Shown here: positions 43,344 to 53,723 of the stretch, in pieces
Layout of the letters: each line of letters starts with the position of its first letter
Position numbering within the stretch: the stretch's first letter is position 1
Origin: Trachythela sp. YZ-2020
Taxonomy: Eukaryota > Cnidaria > Anthozoa > Malacalcyonacea > Clavulariidae
Reading direction: 5' to 3'
Assembly: GCA_016169945.1 (NCBI GenBank)
Contig: JADLSH010000368.1
Location: 1,860,001-1,924,000 of the forward strand
Length of the DNA stretch: 64,000 nt
Notes under the pieces: model-generated
What the model was told of the DNA's origin: nothing
Databases searched by the model: none
Seen by the model: only the letters and a program-made list of their open reading frames with translations
Made by a program: the position numbers and the translations under genes

Positions 43344-45491
43344 ATGAATGTATATTATAGGCATACATATTATTATTGTGTCTATTCTGACAATAGCAGT
43401 CGTAGGGTTTGTACAGTAGAGAAGTGTGTCAAGTCAAACATGGTAGACTTAATAAAATTATGTTTTCCAATGCTGGTTATGGTGATAGCTTATAACATTC
43501 TCCCGTCCAATGACGTCCAAACCTATCGCTATGACTCATTTGCTCCAATTCGTGAAAGTGGTCAAGCTATGTGGTATGTTGACGGCAAGGACTACATGTC
43601 AGCTGTAGCCGATGCTATTGAAGTAGCCGAGACAGAAATCTTGATCACAGACTGGCAAATGAATCCTGAAATCTTTATGAAAAGACCTGATTCCGGAGTT
43701 GATAGCTTATATTGGCGACTGGACAAGATGTTGTTAAGAAAGGCTGACGAGGGCGTTTCTGTTTATATTTTATTATACTGGGAACCGAAACAACTTTTTG
43801 ATGTCGGAAGTGATCGCGTTGTAAAACTGTTTGATAAGCATGAATATATTTCGGTTCATCGTCATCCTGATACCATCACCGGAGCATTAAATCTTTTCCT
43901 CTGGAGTCATCATGAAAAGATGGTGATTGTTGATCGTAGTATTGCATTTGTTGGAGGTATTGATCTCTGTTATGGTCGTTGGGATACACGCAACCATGAA
44001 TTGATGGATAATTATCCCGTTCATTCTGTTGTAGACGTAACCGAGGCGCCAGATGAAAATCCTCTTAGTAATTTTGCTCGTTGGATTGGCAAGGATTACA
44101 GAAATACGTTTTACAACAAGGAGAAGCAAACAGACTGGGATAAACCATTAGAGGGTTACGATGGAGTTGAAAGAAATGAAATTCCTCGCATGCCTTGGCA
44201 TGATGTGAGCTGTGCATTCACTGGAGATGCTGTACAAGATGCTGTGAAGCATTTCACTGACCGATACAATGTTCTGACTCAACATTGTTCTGACCGGTGG
44301 CAGACGTATTGGGACTCGTTTCTTCAGTACTTTCTGAACACTAGGCTAATAAAGAAGCTTTTTCCGAGTAAGGAAAGCAAAGCAGAAGAAATCGTGTTAA
44401 ATTCTAGACGTGGTTATAACGTAAACATTCAATTCCTGAGATCCGTGGACGAGTGGTCGGCTGGTCAGAAATATGAAGCCTCGATATACAATGCTTATAT
44501 AGATGCGATAAAGAATGCGCAACACTTCATTTATATTGAGAATCAGTTCTTCATTTCGTCACAAAAAGGTATTTTTCGAAAAGTTCAAAACAAGATCCAG
44601 GCGGCACTGGTTGAAAGAATTGTCCGCGCCCACAAAGCTAATGAAGATTTTCATGTCATGGTCATCACCCCTTTGAAACCTGAGTTTGCTGGTACCTTGG
44701 ACGGAAATGATTGGAATAGCGATGCTTTTCGATCTATGATATTTTGGAATCTAGCCTCTATTTACCACGGAGACGACTCATTATTTAGCAAGCTTGAGAA
44801 GAAAAACATTTCGAAAGAAACTGCAAAGAAGTACTTCTCCGTGTTTAGCTTACGTACGTATGATTTGATTGGAGATTATTTCGTGACTGAGATCGTGTAC
44901 GTGCACAGTAAGATCATGATCGTCGATGATCGTTTGGCAATTATTGGATCTGCCAATATCAATGATCGCAGTATGCTGGGTGACCGAGACTCCGAAGTCG
45001 CAGTTATGATAGAAGATTTGGAATTTACTGATGGTAAAATGAATGGTGTAGACTACAGGATGGGAAAGTTTGCTCATAGCTTGAGATGTGATCTACTTGA
45101 AGAGCATTTAGGATTAGTCGACAACAGCGAAGATATATTTCATATCAGCATTAACGATCCACTTGCCCAAAGCTTCATTACAGGTGTAAAGCAACGGGCA
45201 GAATTGAATACAGTTGGTTTTCTAACAGTGTTTGGTCCAGCTTTGTTTTCAAAAGAGGATGTTGAAAAGTCTGAAGCGTTAAAGCGTTATAAAGATTTTC
45301 CTGTGCCTCGTGAAGAGACAGATAAGGCTAGAAAAATTCTGGAGCAGATAAAAGGAAGTCTTGTAAATTATCCATGCACATTCGTGTTAAAAAAACTACT
45401 TAGTCTTAGACCATCCATACTGGATTATGTTGACATGTATGTCATGCTCAATCGAGAGCAACAGGCTGAACTTGCTACAAGATTCACATGA
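43344..45491 (+). CDS. Phospholipase D, HKD family, intronless (up to 715 aa)
   Basis: Hydrolyses phosphatidylcholine-type phospholipids to phosphatidic acid. Two complete HKD motifs are present: His190-Glu-Lys192...Asp197 (HHEKMVIVD) and His521-Ser-Lys523...Asp528 (HSKIMIVDD). PLD1/2-type signatures PRMPWHDV, YIENQFFI and GSANINDRSMLG are also visible. It lacks the PX and PH domains of PLD1/2. Met33 (43440) is a more likely start than Met1: it is followed by a hydrophobic stretch to about residue 51 that looks like a signal peptide or anchor, and CAAACATGG is a fair context. A single uninterrupted exon among intron-rich neighbours, between direct repeats, suggests a retrocopy or a mobile insertion. 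The catalytic core appears intact. Confidence 0.93.
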   Translation: MNVYYRHTYYYCVYSDNSSRRVCTVEKCVKSNMVDLIKLCFPMLVMVIAYNILPSNDVQTYRYDSFAPIRESGQAMWYVDGKDYMSAVADAIEVAETEILITDWQMNPEIFMKRPDSGVDSLYWRLDKMLLRKADEGVSVYILLYWEPKQLFDVGSDRVVKLFDKHEYISVHRHPDTITGALNLFLWSHHEKMVIVDRSIAFVGGIDLCYGRWDTRNHELMDNYPVHSVVDVTEAPDENPLSNFARWIGKDYRNTFYNKEKQTDWDKPLEGYDGVERNEIPRMPWHDVSCAFTGDAVQDAVKHFTDRYNVLTQHCSDRWQTYWDSFLQYFLNTRLIKKLFPSKESKAEEIVLNSRRGYNVNIQFLRSVDEWSAGQKYEASIYNAYIDAIKNAQHFIYIENQFFISSQKGIFRKVQNKIQAALVERIVRAHKANEDFHVMVITPLKPEFAGTLDGNDWNSDAFRSMIFWNLASIYHGDDSLFSKLEKKNISKETAKKYFSVFSLRTYDLIGDYFVTEIVYVHSKIMIVDDRLAIIGSANINDRSMLGDRDSEVAVMIEDLEFTDGKMNGVDYRMGKFAHSLRCDLLEEHLGLVDNSEDIFHISINDPLAQSFITGVKQRAELNTVGFLTVFGPALFSKEDVEKSEALKRYKDFPVPREETDKARKILEQIKGSLVNYPCTFVLKKLLSLRPSILDYVDMYVMLNREQQAELATRFT

Positions 45492-45512
45492 CATGAAAAG
45501 ATTTTGTAGCAG

Positions 45513-45656
45513 TGAACCAACCAAAACTCTACGTACATGAGTTTTCAACTTTCAAGCACATCAAAAGTCTGTACAGGGGCTACAGGCTGCAATGCAGGAT
45601 ATTCACCCATACTAAGTAGTCTAAGTAATACCATTACCTCGATCGATTTTCGATCA
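45513..45656 (+). repeat. Right copy of a direct repeat flanking phospholipase D
   Basis: Begins about 25 bp after the phospholipase D stop codon and ends CTCGATCGATTTTCGATCAC; partner of 42916-43037. Confidence 0.7.
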
Positions 45657-45764
45657 CCGTTCTATAATATTGATCATATTACTCCAGTTACGAACCAGTT
45701 ACGTACATGCTCATTCGCTTCGCGCGAATGGGTCCTGGTGTTGGTCCTGGTGACTATATTTGTG

Positions 45765-45785
45765 TCACGTCACGTGACTCACGTG
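45765..45785 (+). promoter_or_regulatory. Clustered CACGTG E-boxes upstream of the CEP72-like gene
   Basis: Two CACGTG palindromes (45771-45776 and 45780-45785) and an adjoining TCACGTCA lie 30-50 bp upstream of the start codon. CACGTG is the core site of USF/MYC/TFE-type bHLH factors; use as a promoter element here is inferred from position. Confidence 0.45.
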
Positions 45786-45813
45786 ATTTTGTACGAAATT
45801 TGAAAAAATCAAG

Positions 45814-48800
45814 ATGGCGCTCAAAGTTGACGAGGAGTGGATAAGACAACGTGTGCATTTAGAACACGATAACTTAGGTAAAATGTCGAAATCTATGATG
45901 ATTTTTGTTTTATATTTTGTGTATGTAATTGTTCTTTTGATTTGGCATGTTTAAATGTACAAATATGCTTGATACACTACAATATTAATATTTGTTCAAT
46001 GTGTACATAGTAACAGCTGTATGAATACATATATGCAATGTATATAAAATATATACAGTTCCAGATAAAAACAGTGAAATATCAATGTTTGTCAAGAGTA
46101 TTTGAAAGAGTTTAATCTGATCAGTCAATCACATTATAAACATTGAGGTTTCACATATCAAGACTAGACAGTGTCTCTATTAATAAACTGTTCATCCTTT
46201 GATGCAAACGTCTGAAACGATAGTATTTATATGTCATGATTGTCACTGTTCATCCAGTTTTGTTCCACACATGATATTGATATATCAACTTGCTTGGCAT
46301 TAACATAGACTGAACAGCGCTCGAAATAACGGTGGGTCAGGGATCAATCACCCCCCACTTTCACAATTATTGTGTATCTGACCCCCCCCCCCCCCAAATT
46401 CATGCTAGAGCAACCATGCTGACCCTCTTCCCAGAATTATTTAGAGCGCTGGTTGAATCACTGCTGTTTTTGAGAAATCACAAATAGGTGTATTTTCCCC
46501 CAAGATGATGTGAAATCTCTATCTTTGCCTGGTTCATACCATGAGAAGGTCTCTTACCTCGGCACGTCACTTCATAGCTTCACCAGACTGAAACATTTGG
46601 ATCTTTCACGAAATTCAGTTTGTAACTTGGAGGTAAAATTTGAAAACCTACTTTTTCTAATCTGCACTTTGCTAGTCGAGTACATTGTAGCTAAATCTTT
46701 GGTATGACTTTCATTTCTAGGGTATTGGTCATCTACAAATGTTGGAGACTCTTAATTTGTATCTTATATGAAAATAGTGTGTCAGTACATTTAATAGTAT
46801 AAAAATAAACCTGATGTGATTGATGTGCCTTTCATTATGAGGATGGGATGTGATCAACACATAACTGTCCATGGCCAACATATCTAGATCGCACTCTCTA
46901 CAAGGCTTGTCTTGAAGACATGGAAGGAGTTTAAATACATGTATTTTAAATCAAGACTAGCATCTCCCTGGGGTGCCAACCATTGTCATTTATGTAAGAC
47001 TCAATTGTTTTCATAAGTGTACCAATTGTTTTGTATAATCAGATAAACAATAGTAAACCTTAACTTAACTTAGATATTACAACAACATATCAACATTGAA
47101 AGACCTCTATCAGTTAAGAACACTGACAAATTTGAAGGTACTGTTTCTTGCTATTCATGGTGGCTTTCAGTTAAGATTGATTTTGCATTACGGTACTGCA
47201 GCAGATGGTGGTCAACTTCAGAATTGTTCATACTTAAAAAGCAGCAAGTTAAGCTACATCTCTCAATTCTATTTAATTGCCTGCAAATGCAAGACTTCTA
47301 CATATACAGAAAACTCAAAATAATTAACATCATTTTCTTCTGACAACTGCCAGTTGACGAAAATCGGCAGCATCAGAGTTCAATATAACGGTCGGCCATC
47401 GGCCATTTTCCGAGCGAATTGCTGAGATGGCTGACCAATTGTTCCCTTGCTCGGACATCTTTCTTGATATCTGTAAATAATCAGTGGCCGATCAAAAGGC
47501 GATCATGGCCGACCAAAACGTGGGTTGGTCCGACATAATGTCCGACCAAGTTTTCAGAATTATATTGAACTCTGAAAGAATGATATGAAACTCACCTATT
47601 TAGAGTGGTAAATTCGAGTCTTTCTCCAAAATTAATAGTTTTACTTTGATATCCCTAGGAACTGGACATCCGATTGAATCCAGTGACAAAGAATGAACCT
47701 GATCACAGATTGTTTCTCATTCACATGCTACCCAGTCTTAAAAAACTAGGTAGGTTTTGGTCCGAGTAAATATATGTCCTGCCTTTTATTACTTAAACAG
47801 TGCATATGGCGTGCGTTCATCAAATATCAGGTTGTTAATGACTGAACGTTCATGAATTTAGATGACAGATCAGTAAGGGACAGTGAAAGAAAAGCAGCAT
47901 TGATGCATTTTAATACGGACCAGGTAATTAAGTCTCTGTTCACACGGGACCAGGCTTTGCACGATTTTGTCTTCCCCGCTCACACGGGAGACATGGAACC
48001 AGACGAATTCAAACACAGCTAACCGTATATGCAGCTGCATGGCTGCAGAAGTTAGGGAGCAATGGAGAGACGCTACCTCCATAGTCTAAGGGGTTAACTC
48101 CAATTTCAAAATGTGCACTTCAAAGCGTAGTTCTAGAGTTACAGACCAACCCAAAAAATTATGTGGGGCCAGTGGAGCTGGCTATCTGAGCCTGGAGTTA
48201 CTAACCAACTCCAAAACTCATCATCAAGCATGAGGGGATTTGATAGACACGTCAGCATTTCCAAATTTATATTTTGTAATGCAGAATATACGAGAGAATA
48301 TAGAGAGAAAGAATGGATCGTTTTTAAGCAGTATTATACATGATACACGAGATTTTCAGTAATTACTGTATAACTATTCTTAATCTACATATTTATAATT
48401 GTTTGTAAATTGCTATAGTTTGTATGACTGTAAATGTTTTCAGAGACCGCCTCAAAGCTATATGCTACTTCGGCCCCTGTTTTTCTTTACTAAATATTAA
48501 TATCAACACTTATATTCTTCTCAACTACTGTATGTTCAATTCAACCAACCCATTATACCAACTTGTAAATAGTGTGAAATAAATATGTCTATGTCTCAAT
48601 AACGATAAAATCTTTCCAGGCTTCGGAGTTTACAGATGACAGATTTCAAGATGATTATACCACCACCAGCAAGGAGAGGTAGGAAACAGCAATGAAACTG
48701 GATGTCTCTGACCAGTCGTAAACCTCAAAGGAGCTTTTTTATCTTGAATATGATAGTAACTTATTGTAAAGTACATAATCATTTTAGATTCAACTTACCA

Positions 48801-51800
48801 CCACGAGCAGAACTGGTCAGAAATTTGGGTCCTAGATCTGGTAAGTCTTCACGGGACAATTTTTGCTCCAAATTGCAACCGGCAGGCGAGGTGGTATACT
48901 TATGTATAATCAATTGTTTAGCTTTAGACAATGATGACGTATTGTTACTTGATGCGATCGCTAGGAAAGATTATTCCAGACCTAACTTCATCTCTGGATC
49001 CAACAGTAAATTTCCTGATGTAGAAGATTATCCAAGACAAGGTAGATTATTAATATCTTAGTGTAAACACAAGATAAACTGTCCAGAAAAAGTGAATTTA
49101 TAATCAGACAACTGCATATTGCTGGCACATTTACTAACCACTGTGACAACATTCTTCAGAACTGGCCAACATTCATGTTATGGATGAAGAAAAAACCTCT
49201 ACTGGAGAGAAAAGCCAAGCACCACAGCATCATAAACCGCCTGGACCTCTCCCTGTCGACTTTAATGGTAACATCAAGCCTGCACCCCACCTCCCTAGCC
49301 AGAAATCACAGAGACGTGCCCCTCTTGATTCACATTACGCTCCGTACACCGCCCAGGGTAACTTCACCCCCACCCCAAGACCCGTACCTTATCACCAGAC
49401 CGCTGAACATGATAGTGATGTGCCTGAGGGCTCATCTGATTCTTTGGGGTCGGCTCACGGCCAAAAGACTGGACCCCAGAGATCTAGGGATTTTATACAG
49501 CCAGATCGCGATCAACGCCCTGGTCTGGAGGAAGAACGTGTTGTAAGGTCACGTGATACAGATGGTGCGTCATCCAGTCGTAACCATGGAGACAAGGTAT
49601 GTCAACGTAGTCTATCACACGCTTCTTAAAGTCCTGGTCAAACGAGAATGAGAGTTGATGAGAGTTAGTAAGGGAGAGTTTGCATGAGAGTTTCATTAAC
49701 TCTCGTACCCCGGTCACACGAGAACAAGAGTCATACGAGAACAAGAGTTCCACGCGTTCCGGTCAAACGAGCAAGAACTCGGCTCATAAACTCTCATCAA
49801 AATTTGAAACAGCTCAAAGTCGACGAGAGTCGATGAGAGTTGATGAGAGTCGATGAGAGTCGATGAAAGTTGGTGAGAATTGGTGAGAGTCGATGAGAGT
49901 GCATGAGAGTTGATGAGAGTTGATGAGAGTCGATGAGAGTCGATGAGAGTCGATGAAAGTTGGTGAGAATTGGTGAGAGTCGATGAGAGTCGATGAGAGT
50001 GCATGAGAGTTGATGAGAGTTGATGAGAGTTGATGAGAGTTGATGAGAGTTGATGAGAGTTGATGAGAGTTGATGAGAGTTGATGAGAGTTGATGAGAGT
50101 GCATGAGAGTTGATGAGAGTTGGTGAGAGTTGATGAGAGTTGATGAGAGTTGGTGAGAGTTGATGAGAGTGCATGAGAGTTGATGAGAGTTGATGAGAGT
50201 TGATGAGAGTTGGTGAGAGTTGATGAGAGTTGATGAGAGTTGATGAGAGTTGATGAGAGTGCATGAGAGTTGATGAGAGTTGATGAGAGTTGATGAGAGT
50301 GCATGAGAGTTGATGAGAGTTGATGAGAGTGCATGAGAGTTGATGAGAGTTGATGAGAGTGCATGAGAGTTGATGAGAGTTGATGAGAGTTGATGAGAGT
50401 TGATGAGAGTTGATGAGAGTTGATGAGAGTTGATGAGAGTTGATGAGAGTTGAGAGTTGATGAGAGTTGATGAGAGTTGATGAGAGTTGATGAGAGTTGA
50501 TGAGAGTTGATGAGAGTTGATGAGAGTTGATGAGAGTTGATGAGAGTTGATGAGAGTTGATGAGAGTTGATGAGAGTTGATGAGAGTGCATGAGAGTGCA
50601 TGAGAGTTGATGAGAGTTGATGAGAGTTGATGAGAGTTGATGAGTTGATGAGAGTTGATGAGAGTTGATGAGAGTTGATGAGAGTTGATGAGAGTTGATG
50701 AGAGTTGATGAAAGTTGATGAGAGTGCATGAGAGTTGGTGAGAGTTGGTGAGAGTTGATGAGAGTTGATGAAAGTTGATGAGAGTGCATGAGAGTTGGTG
50801 AGAGTTGATGAGAGTTGATGAGAGTCGATGAGAGTTGATGAGAGTTGATGAGAGTCGATGAGGGTTGATGAGGGTTGATGAGAGTGCATGAGGGTTGATG
50901 AGGGTTGATGAGAGTTGATGAGAGTTGATGAAAGTTGATGAGAGTTGATGAGAGTTGATGAGAGTTGATGAGAGTTGATGAAAGTTGATGAGAGTTGATG
51001 AGAGTTGATGAGAGTTGATGAGAGTCGATGAGAGTTGATGAGAGTTGATGAAAGTTGATGATCTCATCCTCGTTTGACCGGGGCTTAACTTGAGGTAACT
51101 CTCGTTTTTAGTCACATTCTTCAAATGCCGCGAACAATGAATTACGTCTTTTACATAAACTGGTTGATCTAGTGGATAAATATTGGAACGGCTCAAAATC
51201 TCTTCACAATCACACAAAGTTTAAAGGTTTGTTAAATTCCAGAAAGTTAAAACTGTTCTCCCTATAGAGGTCCAGTAAGGGTCGTCCCTTAAGTGTCCAT
51301 TGTTACTACAGGAGGAAACCTAAACCAAACTAACACTATCTTTGACCAGAGCTTGCCATTGACATGCTGAAATCTTACCAGCCGACGACAGAACATCCAG
51401 AACGCGACATGACAAGCTTGAAGAAATTAAGACAAGAGATGTTGGTGAAAGAGGAAGAACTGAACAGACTTTCAGAACAGTTTAAACAACAGCAACAAGA
51501 GTGTAATGCCATACGTGCTCAACTTGAGAAAGAAAAGGCCAAACAACAACAGTTTGAGGAAACAAGCCAAGAACTAGTGAGTTTACGGTAGAATTATTCT
51601 TTGGAATTTCGTAGATACGGAACTAGCAAATGATATTGACAATCATATAGGAGCAAGCATGCAGATTAAACTACATCTCTCAATTCTATTTATTTGCTTT
51701 CAAATACAAGACTACAACGTATAATGAAAATAATTAACATTTTTTTCTCACTCTGATAACTGCAGGTTAACAGGAGAAGAGAAAAAAATTCGGCAATTTA

Positions 51801-52721
51801 ATGAAATTGGGAAATTCAGTTAGGAGACATTTCTTAACTCTGAACGTCGCGTCTTTTACCGCGTGTTTGGGCAGCGATTTTTAAGCAGAATTTAAACCGC
51901 CCAAGTTGAGCAACGTTTGACCGCGATCTGCTGCATGATAGTGCTTAGTGAAACCTAACTAGAGTATAATGGCGGTTCATGTTTATCGACATGATAAATG
52001 GGAAAATATGTTTCTGTTATTTTTTCAGACAACCCTTCACGCAAGATTTAAACAAATTCAGGAGGAAAATCAATCCCTGAAGACTAAACTTGAATCACAG
52101 AAAGACACAGAATACGAAAGACAGAGGCAATCAGGTATGCATATAGTACAGTTTACCGCAACGTTTAGCGAAAAAAGGTCAATATTCCATTAGACAGAGG
52201 CAAGTTCAAACAAACAGCGTCAGACTTTATGTGTCTCCTTTGTCTAGACGAAGCAACAACTAATTACCAAGTCATCCAAGACGAAAACCATAAACTGAAA
52301 CAGCGTTTGAATCAACAGAATGAAAATTTACAACAACTGAACGAGTTAGCGAGTATGCTGCAGGAGAGTCATAGGTGAGCCTCGTTCTCGTGCGTATTCA
52401 CATCAGGGGGGGAGTATTGCAAGGTAGGAACGGAGAACCTACAGGCAGTAGCAGGTTTATGAAGGGGAGTGCGCTAACCGCATCTGCCACCCGTGCTTAT
52501 GTGTTACCATTCTCAACTGTTGTTTTTCTCTGTGTCGATAAGATGTTTTGTCTATACCATATAGATCTCTCGTTGCGACCAACGATCATTTACTACTGGA
52601 GTTATCTCATGAAAAAGATCGGCACCACAGCGAGGTGAATCAACTACATTGGAGTTATAAACAGTTGAAGAAATCAATTGATTGGCTACCGAATGTTGAC
52701 AAGACGTTGCATAAAACATAG
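45814..52721 (+). CDS. CEP72: CEP72/LRRC36-type leucine-rich centrosomal protein (15 exons, 613 aa)
   Basis: CEP72 is a centriolar-satellite protein that helps recruit gamma-tubulin complexes; LRRC36 is its paralogue. Exons: 45814-45877, 46505-46632, 46721-46758, 47074-47137, 47659-47749, 47862-47923, 48620-48678, 48788-48840, 48928-49041, 49160-49596, 51112-51226, 51350-51576, 52029-52134, 52248-52374, 52565-52721, totalling 1842 nt in frame. Seen: EEWIRQRVHLEHDNL start, LRR signatures LKHLDLSRN and LETLNLYYNN, a cap-like LDDRSVRDSERKAALMHF, a disordered Pro-rich exon 10, the family motif LVDKYWNGSKSLH, and a coiled coil over roughly the last 200 residues. Intron 3 looks U12-type. Intron 10 holds a large minisatellite element. 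CEP72 and LRRC36 cannot be told apart here. Confidence 0.9.
46072..46195. mobile_element. MITE-like element, ATGAACAGTC family (copy)
   Basis: Lies in intron 1 of the CEP72-like gene. CCAGATAAAAACAGTG on the left pairs with CACTGTC/AACTGTTCAT-type sequence on the right; degraded copy. Confidence 0.45.
46759..47073 (+). other. CEP72: Putative U12-type intron of the CEP72-like gene
   Basis: The donor GTATCTTAT is close to the minor-spliceosome consensus GTATCCTTT. The 3' end has CCTTAAC 9 bases before the acceptor AG. The join restores LNLYYNN, the conserved family sequence, in frame. Confidence 0.65.
47187..47360. mobile_element. MITE-like element, GGTTTCACTAAGC family (copy)
   Basis: Lies in intron 4 of the CEP72-like gene. 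Contains GCAGCAGATGGTGGTCAACT and the reversed family interior CATCTCTCAATTCTATTTA. Confidence 0.55.
49626..51088. mobile_element. TTAA-flanked element filled by a minisatellite
   Basis: The element 49630-51084 lies wholly in intron 10 of the CEP72-like gene. It begins AGTCCTGGTCAAACGAGAAT and ends with the complement of GCCCCGGTCAAACGAGGAT. TTAA abuts both ends. Nearly all of the interior is a 10-bp tandem repeat. Confidence 0.75.
49815..51060. repeat. 10-bp minisatellite (TGATGAGAGT)n
   Basis: More than 120 tandem copies of TGATGAGAGT with variants CGATGAGAGT, GCATGAGAGT and TGGTGAGAGT. Single-unit length variants occur near 50452 and 50641. The unit is already present once in the sequence next to the element's terminal repeat. 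Long repetitive open frames here are artefacts. Confidence 0.95.
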
Positions 52722-53723
52722 ATAAGTATAAACTGTTGTGTGATGTATAGTTGTGTGATAGTATAGTATTTATAGTTTGAGATGGTATATATATAAGGTT
52801 CCAAACTACTTATAGATGGGTTTCACTAAGCACTGCTGTCCCATAAAGATTACACGCTGTGATTTTTCGGGCCGATTTCAGATGCACTTTTAAATGATAT
52901 TTGAAAATATGTGACAAACGTCATGACGACATCATCAACTGAAAGTATTCGTCATTAACATTCAGAAAAACCTGCTGAAACCCACCTGTATATAGAAAGA
53001 AAGAAATATATAAATTATAGCATAGTGTAGAGTACATATTATTTTTGCAAAGAATTTCTTCAAAAGTTTTTGAAAACCTAATAGGATAAACTTGATCGTG
53101 ACAACTGTTTTTTAAAAGACTTTGCGTCTAAACTCAAACAAAGCTCTTGCATAAAACGATGTGATATCTGCACTTTTCCCATCAGAAATAACCAACGCAC
53201 ACAAACTTACGCACGATAGCAACTCTCTCCTCCGCGCAGAGGCTCTTAGTTTTGTTTATTATAATGAAACGCGAGATAAATTATAATGAAACGCGAGAGT
53301 AGTTATTAAAAATCAACAAAAACTACGTTCACCCTTTAATACATCAGACTTAAAAAAACTAAAAGCCTCTGCGGAGGAGAGAGCGATAGCAATATATCTG
53401 TGTCAGCGCGCAGACACAAAACAAAATACAGAAATGAAAAGAGTTAAAAGGTGATAAAGTTTGACTATTCAAATTGACCTCCTTACAGCAATCACAACAT
53501 AAAGATAATATACAACATAACTAATTAAGTTTCTAAACAAAAGCAAAATACAAAGGAAATTCAAAAAGACTTATCTAGAGCTAAGACTAAGTAAATCGTG
53601 ATGATTGATAAGCTAAGCATGTTTTTATGTAGTTTTGTGCAAACACTAAGAAGGGACGACTGTTGTCTAATGATAAGAGTGCAGGTTAATATAGTCACTT
53701 CATAAAAATAATAGTTTACTAGT
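52722..53723. other. Intergenic between the CEP72-like and TPPP genes
   Basis: The two genes are tail-to-tail. The interval holds one inverted-repeat element (53222-53390) and, at about 52813-52988, a short element whose left end starts GGGTTTCACTAAGCACTGCT and whose interior resembles 59776-59945. No gene seen. Confidence 0.5.
53222..53390. mobile_element. Short inverted-repeat element
   Basis: CTCTCTCCTCCGCGCAGAGG with CTCTTAGTTTT on the left pairs with AAAACTAAAAGCCTCTGCGG and AGGAGAGAG on the right. A direct repeat TATAATGAAACGCGAGA occurs twice in the centre. Non-coding. Confidence 0.6.

Noticed and set aside
49714..51217. Three overlapping minus-strand open frames of 330-467 codons rich in Ser, Thr, Leu, His and Asn
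   Set aside because: They are translations of the TGATGAGAGT minisatellite, which happens to be open in every frame; there is no domain and they lie in an intron of a plus-strand gene.
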